Positions 1-8,671 of a stretch of 32,032 nucleotides of DNA are shown here, piece by piece; position 1 is the first letter of the stretch, and every line of letters begins with the position of its first letter. This stretch comes from Akkermansia muciniphila (GTDB lineage: Bacteria; Verrucomicrobiota; Verrucomicrobiia; Verrucomicrobiales; Akkermansiaceae). The DNA lies in NCBI GenBank assembly GCA_945862285.1, contig CAMAYN010000021.1, forward strand, positions 1 through 32,032, written 5' to 3'. Below the pieces are notes generated by a model that did no database searches, was not told the origin of the DNA, and saw only the letters and a program-made list of their open reading frames with translations. Made by a program: the position numbers and the translations under genes.

Positions 1-4
1 AGAC

Positions 5-1009
5 TTACGATCTTTTTACCAAGTCATAATCTTCCGCGCTGAGGCAGCAGGGATCGGCGGCGACGAGGTGGCGGGGAGCGATTTCGCGGAGGGGGAGGTC
101 TTGGTCGATGGTTTGCTCGTAAAGCGGATGGGAAATGCGGTGGCCAAAGGCACTGCCGCGTGGCGGATTGATCGGGGACGGGACATCACCTTCGAGGAGG
201 ATACGGTTTTTCCGCTTGGTGGGATCAGACTCGGGGATGGCGGATAACAATGCTTGGGTGTAGGCGTGGCGGGGACGTTCGTAGAGGTCTTTGGCATCGG
301 CCATTTCGACGATTTTGCCGAGGTACATGACGGCGACGCGGTCGCTGATGTGTTTGACTACGGCGAGGTCGTGGGCGATGAAGAGGTAGCTGAGACCCAT
401 TTCCTGCTGGAGGTCGAGCATGAGGTTGAGGACTTGCGATTGCACGGAAACATCAAGGGCGGATACGGGCTCGTCGCAGATGATGAGCTTAGGCTTGAGG
501 GCAATGGCGCGGGCAATGCCGATGCGTTGGCGTTGGCCGCCGGAGAACTCGAAGGAATATTTCTCGGCAGAGGAGGAGGGGAGGCCGACGCGTTCGAGTC
601 CCTCATCCACCCATTTGCGACGTTCCCCAGCGGTGCCGATGTTGTGAATGATGTAGGGTTCCTCGAGGATGCTGCGGACGCTGTGGCGGGCGTTGAGGGA
701 TTCGGAGGGGTCTTGGAAGATCATCTGCATTTCACGGCGCAGGGGGCGGAGTTCGGACTGGCTGAGGTGGGTGATGTCGCATTTTCTAAAGAGGATGCTG
801 CCTGCGGTGGGCTTGTAGAGGCGGACGATGGCTTTGCCGAGGGTGGACTTGCCACAGCCCGATTCGCCGACAAGGCCAAGGGTTTCGCCGGGGGCGATGT
901 CGAGCGATACACCATCGACGGCGCGCACCCAGCCGCTTTGGAATTTGAGCAGGCCGCTGGTGACGGGGAAATGGATTTTTAGATCGCGGACTTCCAGGAG
1001 AGAGGACAT
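5..1009 (-). CDS. oppF: Peptide ABC transporter ATPase, OppF/DppF type
   Basis: 334-residue cytoplasmic ATPase of the oligopeptide/dipeptide importer family, expected to power uptake through the YejB/YejE-like permeases encoded upstream. Visible motifs: Walker [10 protein letters not shown] at residues 48-56, Q-loop in [10 protein letters not shown], signature FSGGQRQR, Walker [13 protein letters not shown], and the [13 protein letters not shown] block typical of the C-terminal oligopeptide-transport extension. I chose the ATG at 1009 (MSSLLEV) rather than an in-frame ATG at 1054, because 1054 lies inside the preceding gene, whose stop is only 11 bp upstream of 1009. Odd point: the C-terminal cysteine motif usual in OppF/DppF (GCxFxxRC) is replaced by [10 protein letters not shown]. 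It is the last gene of the minus-strand operon, and no terminator is visible before the window edge. Family is certain; substrate is inferred from neighbours. Confidence 0.93.
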   Translation of the reverse strand: MSSLLEVRDLKIHFPVTSGLLKFQSGWVRAVDGVSLDIAPGETLGLVGESGCGKSTLGKAIVRLYKPTAGSILFRKCDITHLSQSELRPLRREMQMIFQDPSESLNARHSVRSILEEPYIIHNIGTAGERRKWVDEGLERVGLPSSSAEKYSFEFSGGQRQRIGIARAIALKPKLIICDEPVSALDVSVQSQVLNLMLDLQQEMGLSYLFIAHDLAVVKHISDRVAVMYLGKIVEMADAKDLYERPRHAYTQALLSAIPESDPTKRKNRILLEGDVPSPINPPRGSAFGHRISHPLYEQTIDQDLPLREIAPRHLVAADPCCLSAEDYDLVKRS

Positions 1010-1020
1010 GATGAAAAGAT

Positions 1021-1986
1021 TTAGTGGGAGCAAAGCGGGCAGGTTTCGAGCCAATGTCCGGGGGAGACTTGGCGGTAGGCAGGGCGGTCACGTAGGGTTG
1101 GGCCTTCGCGCTTTAGGCGTTGGCAAAAGCGGCATCCAAGAACCATTTCGTGGAGCGCGGAGACCATGCCGGGGATGACGGGGAGGCGGGATTTGGCGGG
1201 TGTGTCGAGTCGTGGCATGGACTCGAGCAGGCCGAGGGTGTAGGCGTGGCGAGGATGGGAAAAAAGTTCGCGGACGGGCGCACGTTCGACGATGCGCCCA
1301 GCGTACATGACGATGACGTCATCGCAGGTTTCGGCAATGACGCCGAGGTCGTGGGTAATGAGGATCATCGAGCTGCCGTTGTCTTGCTGGATGCTTTTGA
1401 TGAGTTCGAGGATTTGTGCCTGCACGGTGACGTCGAGTGCGGTGGTCGGTTCATCGGCAATGATGAGATCGGGGCGCAGGGCGAGGGCGAGGGCGATGAC
1501 CACGCGTTGGCGCATGCCGCCGGAGAGTTGGTGGGGGTAGTCGCCCGCGCGGAGTTCGGGGGAGGGAATGCGGACGAGTTTGAGCATTTCGATGGCGGCG
1601 TGCCATGCGTCCTTGCGGCTGATTTTTTTGTGGAGGAGGAAAACTTCGCTGAGTTGTTTGCCGATGGTGTGGCAGGGGTTGAGCGCAGTCATGGGCTCTT
1701 GGAAGATGATGCCGATGTCGTTGCCACGGAGCTTGCGCATTTCGCTGACGGGAATGGTGGCGAGGTCTTTTCCATGGAAGTTGATTTGCCCTTGAATGAT
1801 GCGGCCTGTGGGCTGGGGCAGCAGGCGGGCGATGGACATGGCGGTGACGCTTTTGCCGCAGCCAGACTCGCCGACGATGCCTAAGGTGCGGCCTTTTTCT
1901 AGGCCGAAGGAAATGTCATCCACGGCGCGGAGTAATCCGCGGTCGGTGTCAAAGGCGGTGATGAGGTTTTTAACTTCTAATAACAT
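1021..1986 (-). CDS. oppD: Peptide ABC transporter ATPase, OppD/DppD type
   Basis: 321-residue ATPase, partner of the OppF-type protein 11 bp downstream. It has Walker A GESGCGKS near residue 38, [12 protein letters not shown] as Q-loop, signature LSGGMRQRV, Walker [14 protein letters not shown], the H-loop ITHDLGV, and the [15 protein letters not shown] block of the oligopeptide C-terminal domain. It ends with cysteines in GCRFCQRL and ETCPLCSH, so this subunit keeps part of the cysteine motif missing from its partner. In enterobacterial YejABEF the two ATPase domains are fused in one YejF protein; here they are two genes, as in Opp/Dpp systems. The ATG at 1986 lies 9 bp after the stop of the binding-protein gene, so translation is probably coupled. 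Confident for family; substrate specificity inferred. Confidence 0.94.
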   Translation of the reverse strand: MLLEVKNLITAFDTDRGLLRAVDDISFGLEKGRTLGIVGESGCGKSVTAMSIARLLPQPTGRIIQGQINFHGKDLATIPVSEMRKLRGNDIGIIFQEPMTALNPCHTIGKQLSEVFLLHKKISRKDAWHAAIEMLKLVRIPSPELRAGDYPHQLSGGMRQRVVIALALALRPDLIIADEPTTALDVTVQAQILELIKSIQQDNGSSMILITHDLGVIAETCDDVIVMYAGRIVERAPVRELFSHPRHAYTLGLLESMPRLDTPAKSRLPVIPGMVSALHEMVLGCRFCQRLKREGPTLRDRPAYRQVSPGHWLETCPLCSH

Positions 1987-1995
1987 CGAGAGGAT

Positions 1996-4071
1996 TTAGG
2001 GCGAGGAGCTAGTGGCGGGGCGTTGGCGGTAGGTGTCGTAGATTTGGTTGGTTTCGGGGAAACTGCGGCCTTGGCGCAGGGCTTCCATGGTTTCTTTTTT
2101 GCGGTCTTCATCGATCCAGAAGACGTAGCTCATTTCTGGCTCGTCGGAGATGCGGACGTTGAAGTCATCCGGCCACTGCACCCATCGCCAAGAAAGGGCG
2201 CGGTAGGTTTCTTTTTTCCAGCCGGGTGACCAGACGGCTTCGTTGTGGATGATTTCTTCGATGGCGAAGCTGGACTTGATGATTTCCTCTTCGGTGGTGG
2301 CGTTGCGATTCGCCTCAAGGAGTTGATCGGTCGCGGGGTTGGCGTAGGTAAAGATATTGTTGGTCATGGCGCGGGGTGTTTTGCTCCCAGGTTCGTAGGC
2401 GTCTTTCGAATGGAGAAATTCGTAGTAGTCCGGATAAGGCGGGGTGATGCCCCATGAAGTCAGGGTGATTTGATGTTTTTTCTGGGAAGTTTTGAGGAAA
2501 CTCGTCGTGCCATCGAGGGCCTCGAGTTTGTATTCGACACCGGCTTTTTTTGCTTCTTCTTTGAGGCGTTGGCAGACTTGGTCGAGAAGTGCGACTTTGG
2601 TGTAGGAGATGGTGAAGGAAATGGTTTGGCCAGCATCGTTTGTCCAAATACCATCGGCATTGCGCTTGGTGTAGCCCGCGCGGGCGAAGGCTTCGCGGGC
2701 TTTTTCGGGTGAGTATTCGCGGGTGACGATGTGGGGGTTGGAGAACTTGCCGAAGCCATCGTTCATGATGTGAAGGCGGGAAGCATCGCCGCGCATGTCG
2801 TAGGCGATGACCCGATCCCAGTGGGTGGCATGTTGCAGACCGATACGGACATCGAGGTTGGCGAGTTGGGGGTTGGCTTGATTGAAGTAGAGGCCGAGTG
2901 GGGCGCGGGGGTATTCGTTATAGAATGTGGCTTTCTGAATGTAGCCATTGAAAATTTCTGGGATGTCGGCTTTTTCGTGCCAGTATTTGAGGTTGTTGAT
3001 GACGGGGAATACATCGATCTCGCCACGTTTGAAGAGAATGAAGACTTTTTCTGGATCGCGGATGAATTTGTAGAATAGCTTGTCGGGATTGTAGAGGTTG
3101 CGGTAATAGAGTTTTTCGCGTGCCCACCAATTTTTGACTCGGCTGAGGGCGATGGAACGGCCTTTGATAATGTCCTCGGCGAGGATTTGGTATGCACCAG
3201 TGGTGGGGCGAGGTAGCCAGTTGAAGCGGGTTTCAAAGTCGGGGCCGAACTCTTTGTAGAACTTGCTTTGGAATGGCACGAGGTTGGCGAAAAATTGCGT
3301 TCGTGGCTTCGGGTTGGCGAGGCGAACGGCGATGACATCATCGCCGTAGGAGGTAATGCCGCTAAATTGCTCGCCGTAATAGGTACGGTACCAAGGCTCG
3401 GTGAGGTAGGGGCTGAGATAGACGTAAAATGCCATGAAAAAGTCATCCGTGGTGACCCTTTCGCCATCGGACCAGCGGGCAGCAGCGTCGATGTGATAAT
3501 ATACGGTTTGCAAATCCTCAGCAATGGCCCAGCGATCGGCGAGTCCAGGAATGGTGTTGCCCGTGTTCGGATGGGTGCTGACGAGTCCCATTTCGATGTA
3601 GTCCCAATGGCTGGAGCGGAAGCTGTTGTTGGCACTTTTTCCGAGGCAACGAATGGTGGGTGGGTAGGCGTAGCTTGGCAGGTAACTGTGATAGACGCCG
3701 CCTTTTTTCGCCTTGGGGGAACCGATGTCGGGGTCGTCATTGTTGGTGACCCAGTTCAAGCTGGTGGGAAGTTCTTGCGGGGACTTTTTCTGGAAGAAAT
3801 CGCCCCCTGCGAGGCGGTAGCGTTTAAGGGCGAGGGATTTTTCCTTTTCGGCACGGATCGCGTCATCAGTGGTGGCAGCGAGTTCTTTCTCCAGTTCTGC
3901 AATGGCGGCGATGGTTTCTTTTTTGCTCGATTCGTTGTAGCGTTGGTAAAAGGCTTGGCGTTCGGCGGTGTTATCGTAGGGGGGGAATGTTTCGCCCTTG
4001 TCGCATGTGCTTAAGAGTAGGGCGGCGGCGATGAGGAAAAGGAACCGAATGAATGGAAAATGAGCGATCAT
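1996..4071 (-). CDS. yejA: YejA-like family 5 extracellular solute-binding lipoprotein
   Basis: 691-residue substrate-binding protein of the peptide-binding family 5 (SBP_bac_5). The N-terminus is basic/hydrophobic followed by LLLSTC, giving a lipoprotein-type cysteine at residue 23 (Thr at -1 is slightly atypical). A long charged, probably coiled-coil stretch (about residues 35-90) precedes the binding domain, which opens with SPKAKKGGVYHSYLPSY, resembling YejA. Further family blocks are ARWSDGERVTTDDFFMAF, DVFPVINNLKYW and SPEKAREAFARAGY. It should capture oligopeptides outside the inner membrane for the adjacent permeases. I chose the ATG at 4071 because its ATGA overlaps the TGA stop of the yejE-like gene and it starts the signal peptide; a longer frame to 4227 runs inside that gene. 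The binding protein lying between permease and ATPase genes is a rearranged order relative to yejABEF. Confidence 0.92.
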   Translation of the reverse strand: MIAHFPFIRFLFLIAAALLLSTCDKGETFPPYDNTAERQAFYQRYNESSKKETIAAIAELEKELAATTDDAIRAEKEKSLALKRYRLAGGDFFQKKSPQELPTSLNWVTNNDDPDIGSPKAKKGGVYHSYLPSYAYPPTIRCLGKSANNSFRSSHWDYIEMGLVSTHPNTGNTIPGLADRWAIAEDLQTVYYHIDAAARWSDGERVTTDDFFMAFYVYLSPYLTEPWYRTYYGEQFSGITSYGDDVIAVRLANPKPRTQFFANLVPFQSKFYKEFGPDFETRFNWLPRPTTGAYQILAEDIIKGRSIALSRVKNWWAREKLYYRNLYNPDKLFYKFIRDPEKVFILFKRGEIDVFPVINNLKYWHEKADIPEIFNGYIQKATFYNEYPRAPLGLYFNQANPQLANLDVRIGLQHATHWDRVIAYDMRGDASRLHIMNDGFGKFSNPHIVTREYSPEKAREAFARAGYTKRNADGIWTNDAGQTISFTISYTKVALLDQVCQRLKEEAKKAGVEYKLEALDGTTSFLKTSQKKHQITLTSWGITPPYPDYYEFLHSKDAYEPGSKTPRAMTNNIFTYANPATDQLLEANRNATTEEEIIKSSFAIEEIIHNEAVWSPGWKKETYRALSWRWVQWPDDFNVRISDEPEMSYVFWIDEDRKKETMEALRQGRSFPETNQIYDTYRQRPATSSSP

Positions 4072-5552
4072 TGGTAGGTGGTAAATTTTTTCGGATCGAA
4101 GGCTTCGCGTATGGCCTCGCCGATGAAGGTAATGAGGATGAGGATGAGAAAAATCATGGCAAATACCGAGCTGACGATCCATGGCGCTTCTAAGTTCGTT
4201 ATACCGATCTCTAACAACGTTCCCCAACTCGGGAATTTGTCTGGCAGGCCAAAGCCGAGGAAGTCCAGCGCGGTCAGCGAGGTGGCGACCGCCGTGACGG
4301 TGAAGGGCACGAGGGTGATGGAGGTGGAAAGCACGTTGGGCAGGATGTGACAGAAAAGAATGCGCGAGGTGCCAGCACCCATGACGCGGGCGGCGGCCAC
4401 GTAGTCGCGGGCTTTTTCTTTTAGCGCGGCGGTACGCTTGTATTGGCTAATGCCGATCCATGAAAACAAGCAGAGGATGGCGACGATGGTGATGATGTTC
4501 ACATTTTCTTTCCCCCAACGCGCGGCGATGATCATTACAATCAATAAAAACGGCATGTTTTGTAAAATTTCCAGCAGCCGCTGGGTGATGAGATCGACGA
4601 TGCCGCCGAAGTATCCGGAGACGAGACCGATGACGATGCCGATAAAAAACGTCAGGAAAACGTAGAGCACCGATGCCTTGATGACGACTTGCAGGCCGCC
4701 GTAGAGCTGTGCTGCGACGTCCCAGCCTCGGGCATCGGTGCCGAGGAAATGCCCCGTCTGGAAATTGGGCGCGGTCGGTGCGTAGGCGATTTTAAAAAAG
4801 GCGGCATCGTCGGGTATTTTCAACGATGGATGATTGGCTGAGGGCATGGCTCGGCCGTTATCATATTTGCGTTGCCCGATGGGGGCTTCCGCTTCGTCGA
4901 AGAATGAGACATCGCCATGAAGTTGGCCGTTGCGGAAGCTCGCTTCATACTGCTTTTTCTTCGCTGCCGATGGATGAAAAGTGACCGCTAGGCCAGCGAA
5001 GGGTGTTTTACTTTCACCGAGGAAATACTTGCCGTCGCGCTTTTGCAGCGGCTTTTCCTCAAGGTCTTGGCTATCGAACGTCGAGTCCCACGGAATCAGC
5101 GGCATGATCACCAGATTGGGCGATTGCTGATCTTGAAAACGTTTTTTCAACTTTCGATAATCGAGCGGCGTATTTTGATTTTCCCCCAAGTCGTTAGGCT
5201 TAGGTTTATTCCTCGTAAATGCAGGGAAATGCCACTTGCCCTCGTAGCGCACGGCGAGTGCCTCACGCCCGACCACGACCTGATCAAGCATGGCGAAAAA
5301 GATCAACCCCCCCAGAATGAGAAAGGAATAATACCCACGGGTGATGGTGCGGAAGCCCTTGAAACGGCGCAGCGTGATGGGGTTCCACTCGAAGTTTTTC
5401 CCAGTGAGCCAGATGGCGATGGCTACGGCGAAGACCATGGCGAGCATGCTGGCACCTATGACAATTTCATTGCGTTCTTGATTTTCTCCAATGTCCGAAA
5501 AGGAAAAAAACCAGCGTAGCGTGGGTATCTCCCAGCCGAGCATGCCGCCCAA
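4068..5552 (-). CDS. yejE: YejE-like inner-membrane permease
   Basis: Permease of the peptide ABC importer family. The C-terminal half matches YejE: LGTDARGWDVAAQLYGG, the EAA loop AARVMGAGTSRILFCHILPN, SLTALDFLGFGLP, and the ending IGEAIREAFDPKKF. The family's usual length is about 340 residues; here it is about 494, with an extra N-terminal helix and a roughly 150-residue extracytoplasmic stretch (about residues 85-240) including LAVRYEGKWHFPAF, which also occurs in shorter form in YejE. The start is uncertain: TTG at 5552 is the first ATG/GTG/TTG in frame, and an ATG follows at 5543. However, the open frame upstream encodes a hydrophobic run (RKISLLLFAICALAGL) that looks like the first membrane helix, so initiation may lie upstream near 5590-5610. 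It overlaps yejA by 4 bp at its end. Confidence 0.9.
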   Translation of the reverse strand: MGGMLGWEIPTLRWFFSFSDIGENQERNEIVIGASMLAMVFAVAIAIWLTGKNFEWNPITLRRFKGFRTITRGYYSFLILGGLIFFAMLDQVVVGREALAVRYEGKWHFPAFTRNKPKPNDLGENQNTPLDYRKLKKRFQDQQSPNLVIMPLIPWDSTFDSQDLEEKPLQKRDGKYFLGESKTPFAGLAVTFHPSAAKKKQYEASFRNGQLHGDVSFFDEAEAPIGQRKYDNGRAMPSANHPSLKIPDDAAFFKIAYAPTAPNFQTGHFLGTDARGWDVAAQLYGGLQVVIKASVLYVFLTFFIGIVIGLVSGYFGGIVDLITQRLLEILQNMPFLLIVMIIAARWGKENVNIITIVAILCLFSWIGISQYKRTAALKEKARDYVAAARVMGAGTSRILFCHILPNVLSTSITLVPFTVTAVATSLTALDFLGFGLPDKFPSWGTLLEIGITNLEAPWIVSSVFAMIFLILILITFIGEAIREAFDPKKFTTYQ

Positions 5553-5608
5553 TCCAGCCAGAGCACAGATGGCGAAAAGAAGTAGCGAGATTTTGCGCGG
5601 GAAGGTCC

Positions 5609-6919
5609 TTACTCGTAGGAAATTTTTGGATCGACCAGCGCGACAGCGAAGTCGGAAATGATGTTGCCCAATAACAGCAGGAAGGCGGAAATGGCAAGGC
5701 CACCCATCGTCACTGGCTCATCCCTTTCTAATAAGGCATTGTATTGCAGCAAGCCGATGCCATCGATGTCGAAGATTTTCTCAATCAATATCGATCCCGT
5801 GACGAAAATGCTCACAAGCCCGCCGATGGTAGTCGCCAGCGGCACCAACGAATTGCGCAAGGCATGCTTAAATACCGCATTGCGAAAACTCACGCCCTTA
5901 GCCACTGCCGTGCGCACGTAGTCGGCGGCGAGGTGATCCATGAGATTGTTTTTGATCAACATCGTCGTCATCGCGAAGGCACCGACGAGGTAGCACAGCA
6001 GCGGCATTGCGGAATGATAAAATAGATCGACGACCTTGCCGATGAACGAGAGTGAGGAAAATGCATCGCTTGTAAAACCACCCAGCGGGAACCAGCCGCG
6101 GGCGCAGACATACACCATTAACAACGAACCAAGCGCGTAGCCGGGAATGGCATATCCCGCAAAAACGGCGATGGATGAGGCATTATCGATCCACGATTTA
6201 TGCTTGATCGCCTTAATGATGCCCAGTGGTAGGCAAATACCGTAGATGAGTAAAATCTCGATAATCCCATGGAAAAGCGAGATCGGCATGCGGCTGCGAT
6301 ACATCAACGAAACAGGTTCCTGGTACGAACGCGAGTTGCCTAGCTTGCCTTGGAGCAGCCCACTGTATTTCCTCTGGTAAATCACCGCCCGCCATGGGGT
6401 ATCCTTAGGCATTTCAAATGGCCCTTTGACATATTTTTTCCAAAGCTTCCCTTGATCCACATCGGTCTGGATGCGCACTCGCCACTTGCCTTTTTCCGAC
6501 TCGGGGTAATCGGTGATCTTACCTTGCCGATCCACGGAAATCATATCAATCGTTCCCGGCACAGAGATGCTCGTCGTTGCGGAGTCTTTGGAAAATAGTG
6601 CCGCGCTACGAACCGTCTCACGCGGCACAGCGCCGAGCCATTCGAGGTAATGCCACAAGTTTGATTTATCGCGATCATATTCCTCTGCCAGTTCCGTCAG
6701 CGTATCCGGTTTCAGGTTAAAGCCCGATTCTTCCCGTGATCGACTGGATTTCCCTTCCGGCGAACCCATCAGCTTGCGTAAATCCTCTTCCATCGGCCCC
6801 CCTGGCGCGAGGCGCATGATCATGAAGACAACCAAGGTGATTCCCAGCATCGTTGGCGGAATCAGCAAAAATCGGCGTAAAAAATAGGTCTTCACGAGAA
6901 AAATCGAGTCACGAAACAT
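5609..6919 (-). CDS. yejB: YejB-like inner-membrane permease
   Basis: 436-residue permease, first membrane component of the peptide importer. The N-terminal helix (LRRFLLIPPTMLGITLVVF) and the RLAPGGPMEEDL block match YejB/OppB proteins. The C-terminal part has the EAA loop VAKGVSFRNAVFKHALRN, SILIEKIFDIDGIGLL, and the ending LVDPKISYE, equivalent to the YejB terminus. The segment between helix 1 and helix 2 (about residues 55-210) is longer than usual and contains a soluble, probably extracytoplasmic domain with no recognisable motif. ATG at 6919 has GAGG three bases upstream (close spacing); a GTG eight codons later is an alternative. It sits 5 bp after the HIT gene and 56 bp before the yejE start, so it is part of the same operon. 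Confidence 0.92.
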   Translation of the reverse strand: MFRDSIFLVKTYFLRRFLLIPPTMLGITLVVFMIMRLAPGGPMEEDLRKLMGSPEGKSSRSREESGFNLKPDTLTELAEEYDRDKSNLWHYLEWLGAVPRETVRSAALFSKDSATTSISVPGTIDMISVDRQGKITDYPESEKGKWRVRIQTDVDQGKLWKKYVKGPFEMPKDTPWRAVIYQRKYSGLLQGKLGNSRSYQEPVSLMYRSRMPISLFHGIIEILLIYGICLPLGIIKAIKHKSWIDNASSIAVFAGYAIPGYALGSLLMVYVCARGWFPLGGFTSDAFSSLSFIGKVVDLFYHSAMPLLCYLVGAFAMTTMLIKNNLMDHLAADYVRTAVAKGVSFRNAVFKHALRNSLVPLATTIGGLVSIFVTGSILIEKIFDIDGIGLLQYNALLERDEPVTMGGLAISAFLLLLGNIISDFAVALVDPKISYE

Positions 6920-6924
6920 TCACC

Positions 6925-7266
6925 TCAGCCCGGTGGCCAAAGCAGCGGCCTACCCGCGAGGATGTGGATGTGCAGGTGCGGCACAGTCTCGCCCGCATCC
7001 TTGCCGTTATTGATCACGATGCGGAATCCACCATCGGCAAGACCTTCTTGGCGCGCAATTTCTCCTGCTACCAGCATCATGTGACCGAGCAACGCGGCAT
7101 CATCTGAATTTGCTGCGGCAATGCGAGGAATCGGCTTGCGGGGAATGAGTAAAAGGTGCGTCGGCGCCTTCGGCGAAACGTCATGGAAACACACACATAA
7201 CTCGTCTTGATAGACAAAGCGCGCGGGGATTTCTCCTTGGCAAATTTTTTCAAAAAGCGTCGGCAT
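6925..7266 (-). CDS. HIT (histidine triad) family nucleotide-binding protein
   Basis: 113-residue protein of the HINT/protein-kinase-C-inhibitor branch of the HIT family, small cytoplasmic nucleoside phosphoramidate or nucleotidyl hydrolases. N-terminal FEKICQGEIPARFVYQDE and HLLLIPRKPIPRI are family blocks, and the catalytic triad motif HLHIHIL follows VP near residue 100. Length is normal for HINT. ATG at 7266 begins MPTLFEKI. Its TGA is 5 bp before the YejB ATG, so it is the first gene of the transporter operon. HIT proteins are common general genes, so the linkage need not be functional. Confidence 0.93.
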   Translation of the reverse strand: MPTLFEKICQGEIPARFVYQDELCVCFHDVSPKAPTHLLLIPRKPIPRIAAANSDDAALLGHMMLVAGEIARQEGLADGGFRIVINNGKDAGETVPHLHIHILAGRPLLWPPG

Positions 7267-7510
7267 GCGTTAGACTAGTCGTTGCTGCGGGATTTGTCAT
7301 CACCAATTCAGGGGGGAAACTGATTTGTTTTTTGATTTTCCCCTTCGGAAAACGGAAAAAAAACGGATGCCCGCAAAAATGTTCATGGTGGGTTCGTTAT
7401 TTGCCAAAGGGCACAAAAACATTTTTTAGAGGCATTCGTCATTTGCCGAATGGCATAAAAACTTTTTAATGGATTGTCATAAAAGCCCTCCCATCAGGCG
7501 GCATGTTGCG
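7267..7510 (-). promoter_or_regulatory. Probable control region upstream of the HIT-yej operon
   Basis: 244-bp gap between the end of the esterase gene and the HIT start. It must hold the operon promoter if the operon is not read from the esterase gene. No convincing -35/-10 pair is visible. A TAGTCT about 13 bases before the HIT ATG is a weak -10 candidate. The main structure is the duplicated palindromic box at 7393-7467. A 6-bp stem (7336-7341 with 7347-7352) also occurs but lacks a U-run on the minus strand. Confidence 0.35.
7393..7467. repeat. Two tandem palindromic boxes, TGCC-N4-GGCA, 42 bp apart
   Basis: Two near-identical units of 34 and 33 bp (7393-7426 and 7435-7467) begin TTCGT, pass through a 12-bp interrupted palindrome (TGCCAAAGGGCA at 7402-7413; TGCCGAATGGCA at 7444-7455) and end in CAAAAACATTTTT or TAAAAACTTTTT. 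Palindrome centres are 42 bp apart, four helical turns, so two dimeric regulators would lie on one DNA face. They are 127-201 bases upstream of the HIT start and just downstream of the esterase gene. A duplicated operator is the simplest reading; a local duplication without function is possible. Confidence 0.6.
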
Positions 7511-8641
7511 TTATTTCGCCGCAACTCTGAGCAATGAATAAGCAATGCTGTCCTTGTCCGCGCGCTCACTGAGAGATTGGGTGATTGCGGATGACTCGCG
7601 TTTTACTTTGCCCTTGAAGACTTCTTTGTCGTTGAAATAGACGGATATTTCTTTATCGAGGTCGAGAAGTTGATCCGATAAGCGTAAAGTGATTTCGGAA
7701 ATTTCAGGGCTGGTGATGCGAATGCTTTGATCCTTGCAAATGGCATCGATGCGTTGGCCAGCTTTGACTTTTTTCCCATCAACGGCGAGCCAGTAATAGC
7801 GATTGCTAATCACATCATCCTGCAACCAAGTCACGTGTTTGGGCCAGACATTGCGCGTTTGTTGGAGCATCCATGGCACGGCTTCTGCGTCCTTGAGGTT
7901 CATCCAGTGACCGCATTCTTCGTAGCAGCGATAGAAGTGCTTGTAATGACCTGGGTTTTCTTTTTCGAGCTTGGCGAGCATTTCTCCCCATTGTCGGCCG
8001 ACGACATTCCGATTGACGCCCGTGTCTTTTCCGCCAATGAGCAAGGCGAAGGGCAAATTTCTGAGCCCATCTGGTTTGGTTTCGTTCGGATGCCCTGCCA
8101 TCATGGCGACTGCGGCAAATCGGTCAGAAATTCGTGGAGCGAGCTGGTAGGCACCATCGCCGCCAGCGCTGTAGCCCATGAGATAAACTTTATTCGGATT
8201 GATGCCGTTGATGGCGATGCAGTTTTCGATGAGTCGATCAAAAAAAGCATCCATGTGTTCTTCATGCCAGAGGTTCCAATTGTTCGTCGGAGCACGCGGT
8301 GCAACATAAAGTGAGCCTTCGGGTTGATACAATCGAATTTGGTTTTTCCATTGTTGATCGTTGACTTGAGCAGGGGCATGGCCGCCACCGTGCATGGAAA
8401 TGACCAATGGTCTGCCGCCAGCGGGCGCATCGCCAAATGTTTTCCCTAACAATTTCATGGTCTTGTCGCCAATAACGATCGCCGAATTTTTCATTTCCTC
8501 GGTGCGATCCGTCCGTAATTTCACAAGATGTTTGTCCCATGATTCGGTGACAAATTTTTCGGCTTCGGCTTTTGACAAAGCTTCGTCAGCCAGAGCCAGC
8601 GATGTCATACATAGGAAAAAGGTAGTTATTTTCACGGGCAT
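7511..8641 (-). CDS. Secreted alpha/beta-hydrolase (esterase-like)
   Basis: 376-residue predicted secreted hydrolase. A signal peptide is visible (MPVKITTFFLCMTSLALA). The alpha/beta-hydrolase core shows the oxyanion-type HGGGH (residues 84-88), the nucleophile elbow GYSAGG with Ser158, a likely acid Asp206 in GGKDTG, and a catalytic His245 in ECGHW. This arrangement resembles feruloyl/PHB-depolymerase-like esterases. The C-terminal 110 residues (from about 265) form an additional beta-rich domain of unknown role. The ATG at 8641 begins the signal peptide; an in-frame ATG ten codons earlier would add a polar leader. Downstream gap to HIT is 244 bp, so it is probably a separate unit. Substrate unknown. 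Confidence 0.85.
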   Translation of the reverse strand: MPVKITTFFLCMTSLALADEALSKAEAEKFVTESWDKHLVKLRTDRTEEMKNSAIVIGDKTMKLLGKTFGDAPAGGRPLVISMHGGGHAPAQVNDQQWKNQIRLYQPEGSLYVAPRAPTNNWNLWHEEHMDAFFDRLIENCIAINGINPNKVYLMGYSAGGDGAYQLAPRISDRFAAVAMMAGHPNETKPDGLRNLPFALLIGGKDTGVNRNVVGRQWGEMLAKLEKENPGHYKHFYRCYEECGHWMNLKDAEAVPWMLQQTRNVWPKHVTWLQDDVISNRYYWLAVDGKKVKAGQRIDAICKDQSIRITSPEISEITLRLSDQLLDLDKEISVYFNDKEVFKGKVKRESSAITQSLSERADKDSIAYSLLRVAAK

Positions 8642-8671
8642 ACTTCTCCACAGGGATGCGGAGCTTGTCAA

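Noticed and set aside
254-982. Long plus-strand reading frame antisense to the oppF-type gene, with similar ones at 1120-1884, 3268-4014 and 22406-23191
   Set aside because: They mirror strongly supported minus-strand genes and give Gly/Ala/Asp/Val-rich sequences with no motif. They come from the biased third codon positions of the real genes.
7336-7352. Stem TTTTCC/GGAAAA as a terminator for the esterase gene
   Set aside because: On the minus strand the stem is followed by A-rich, not U-rich, sequence.
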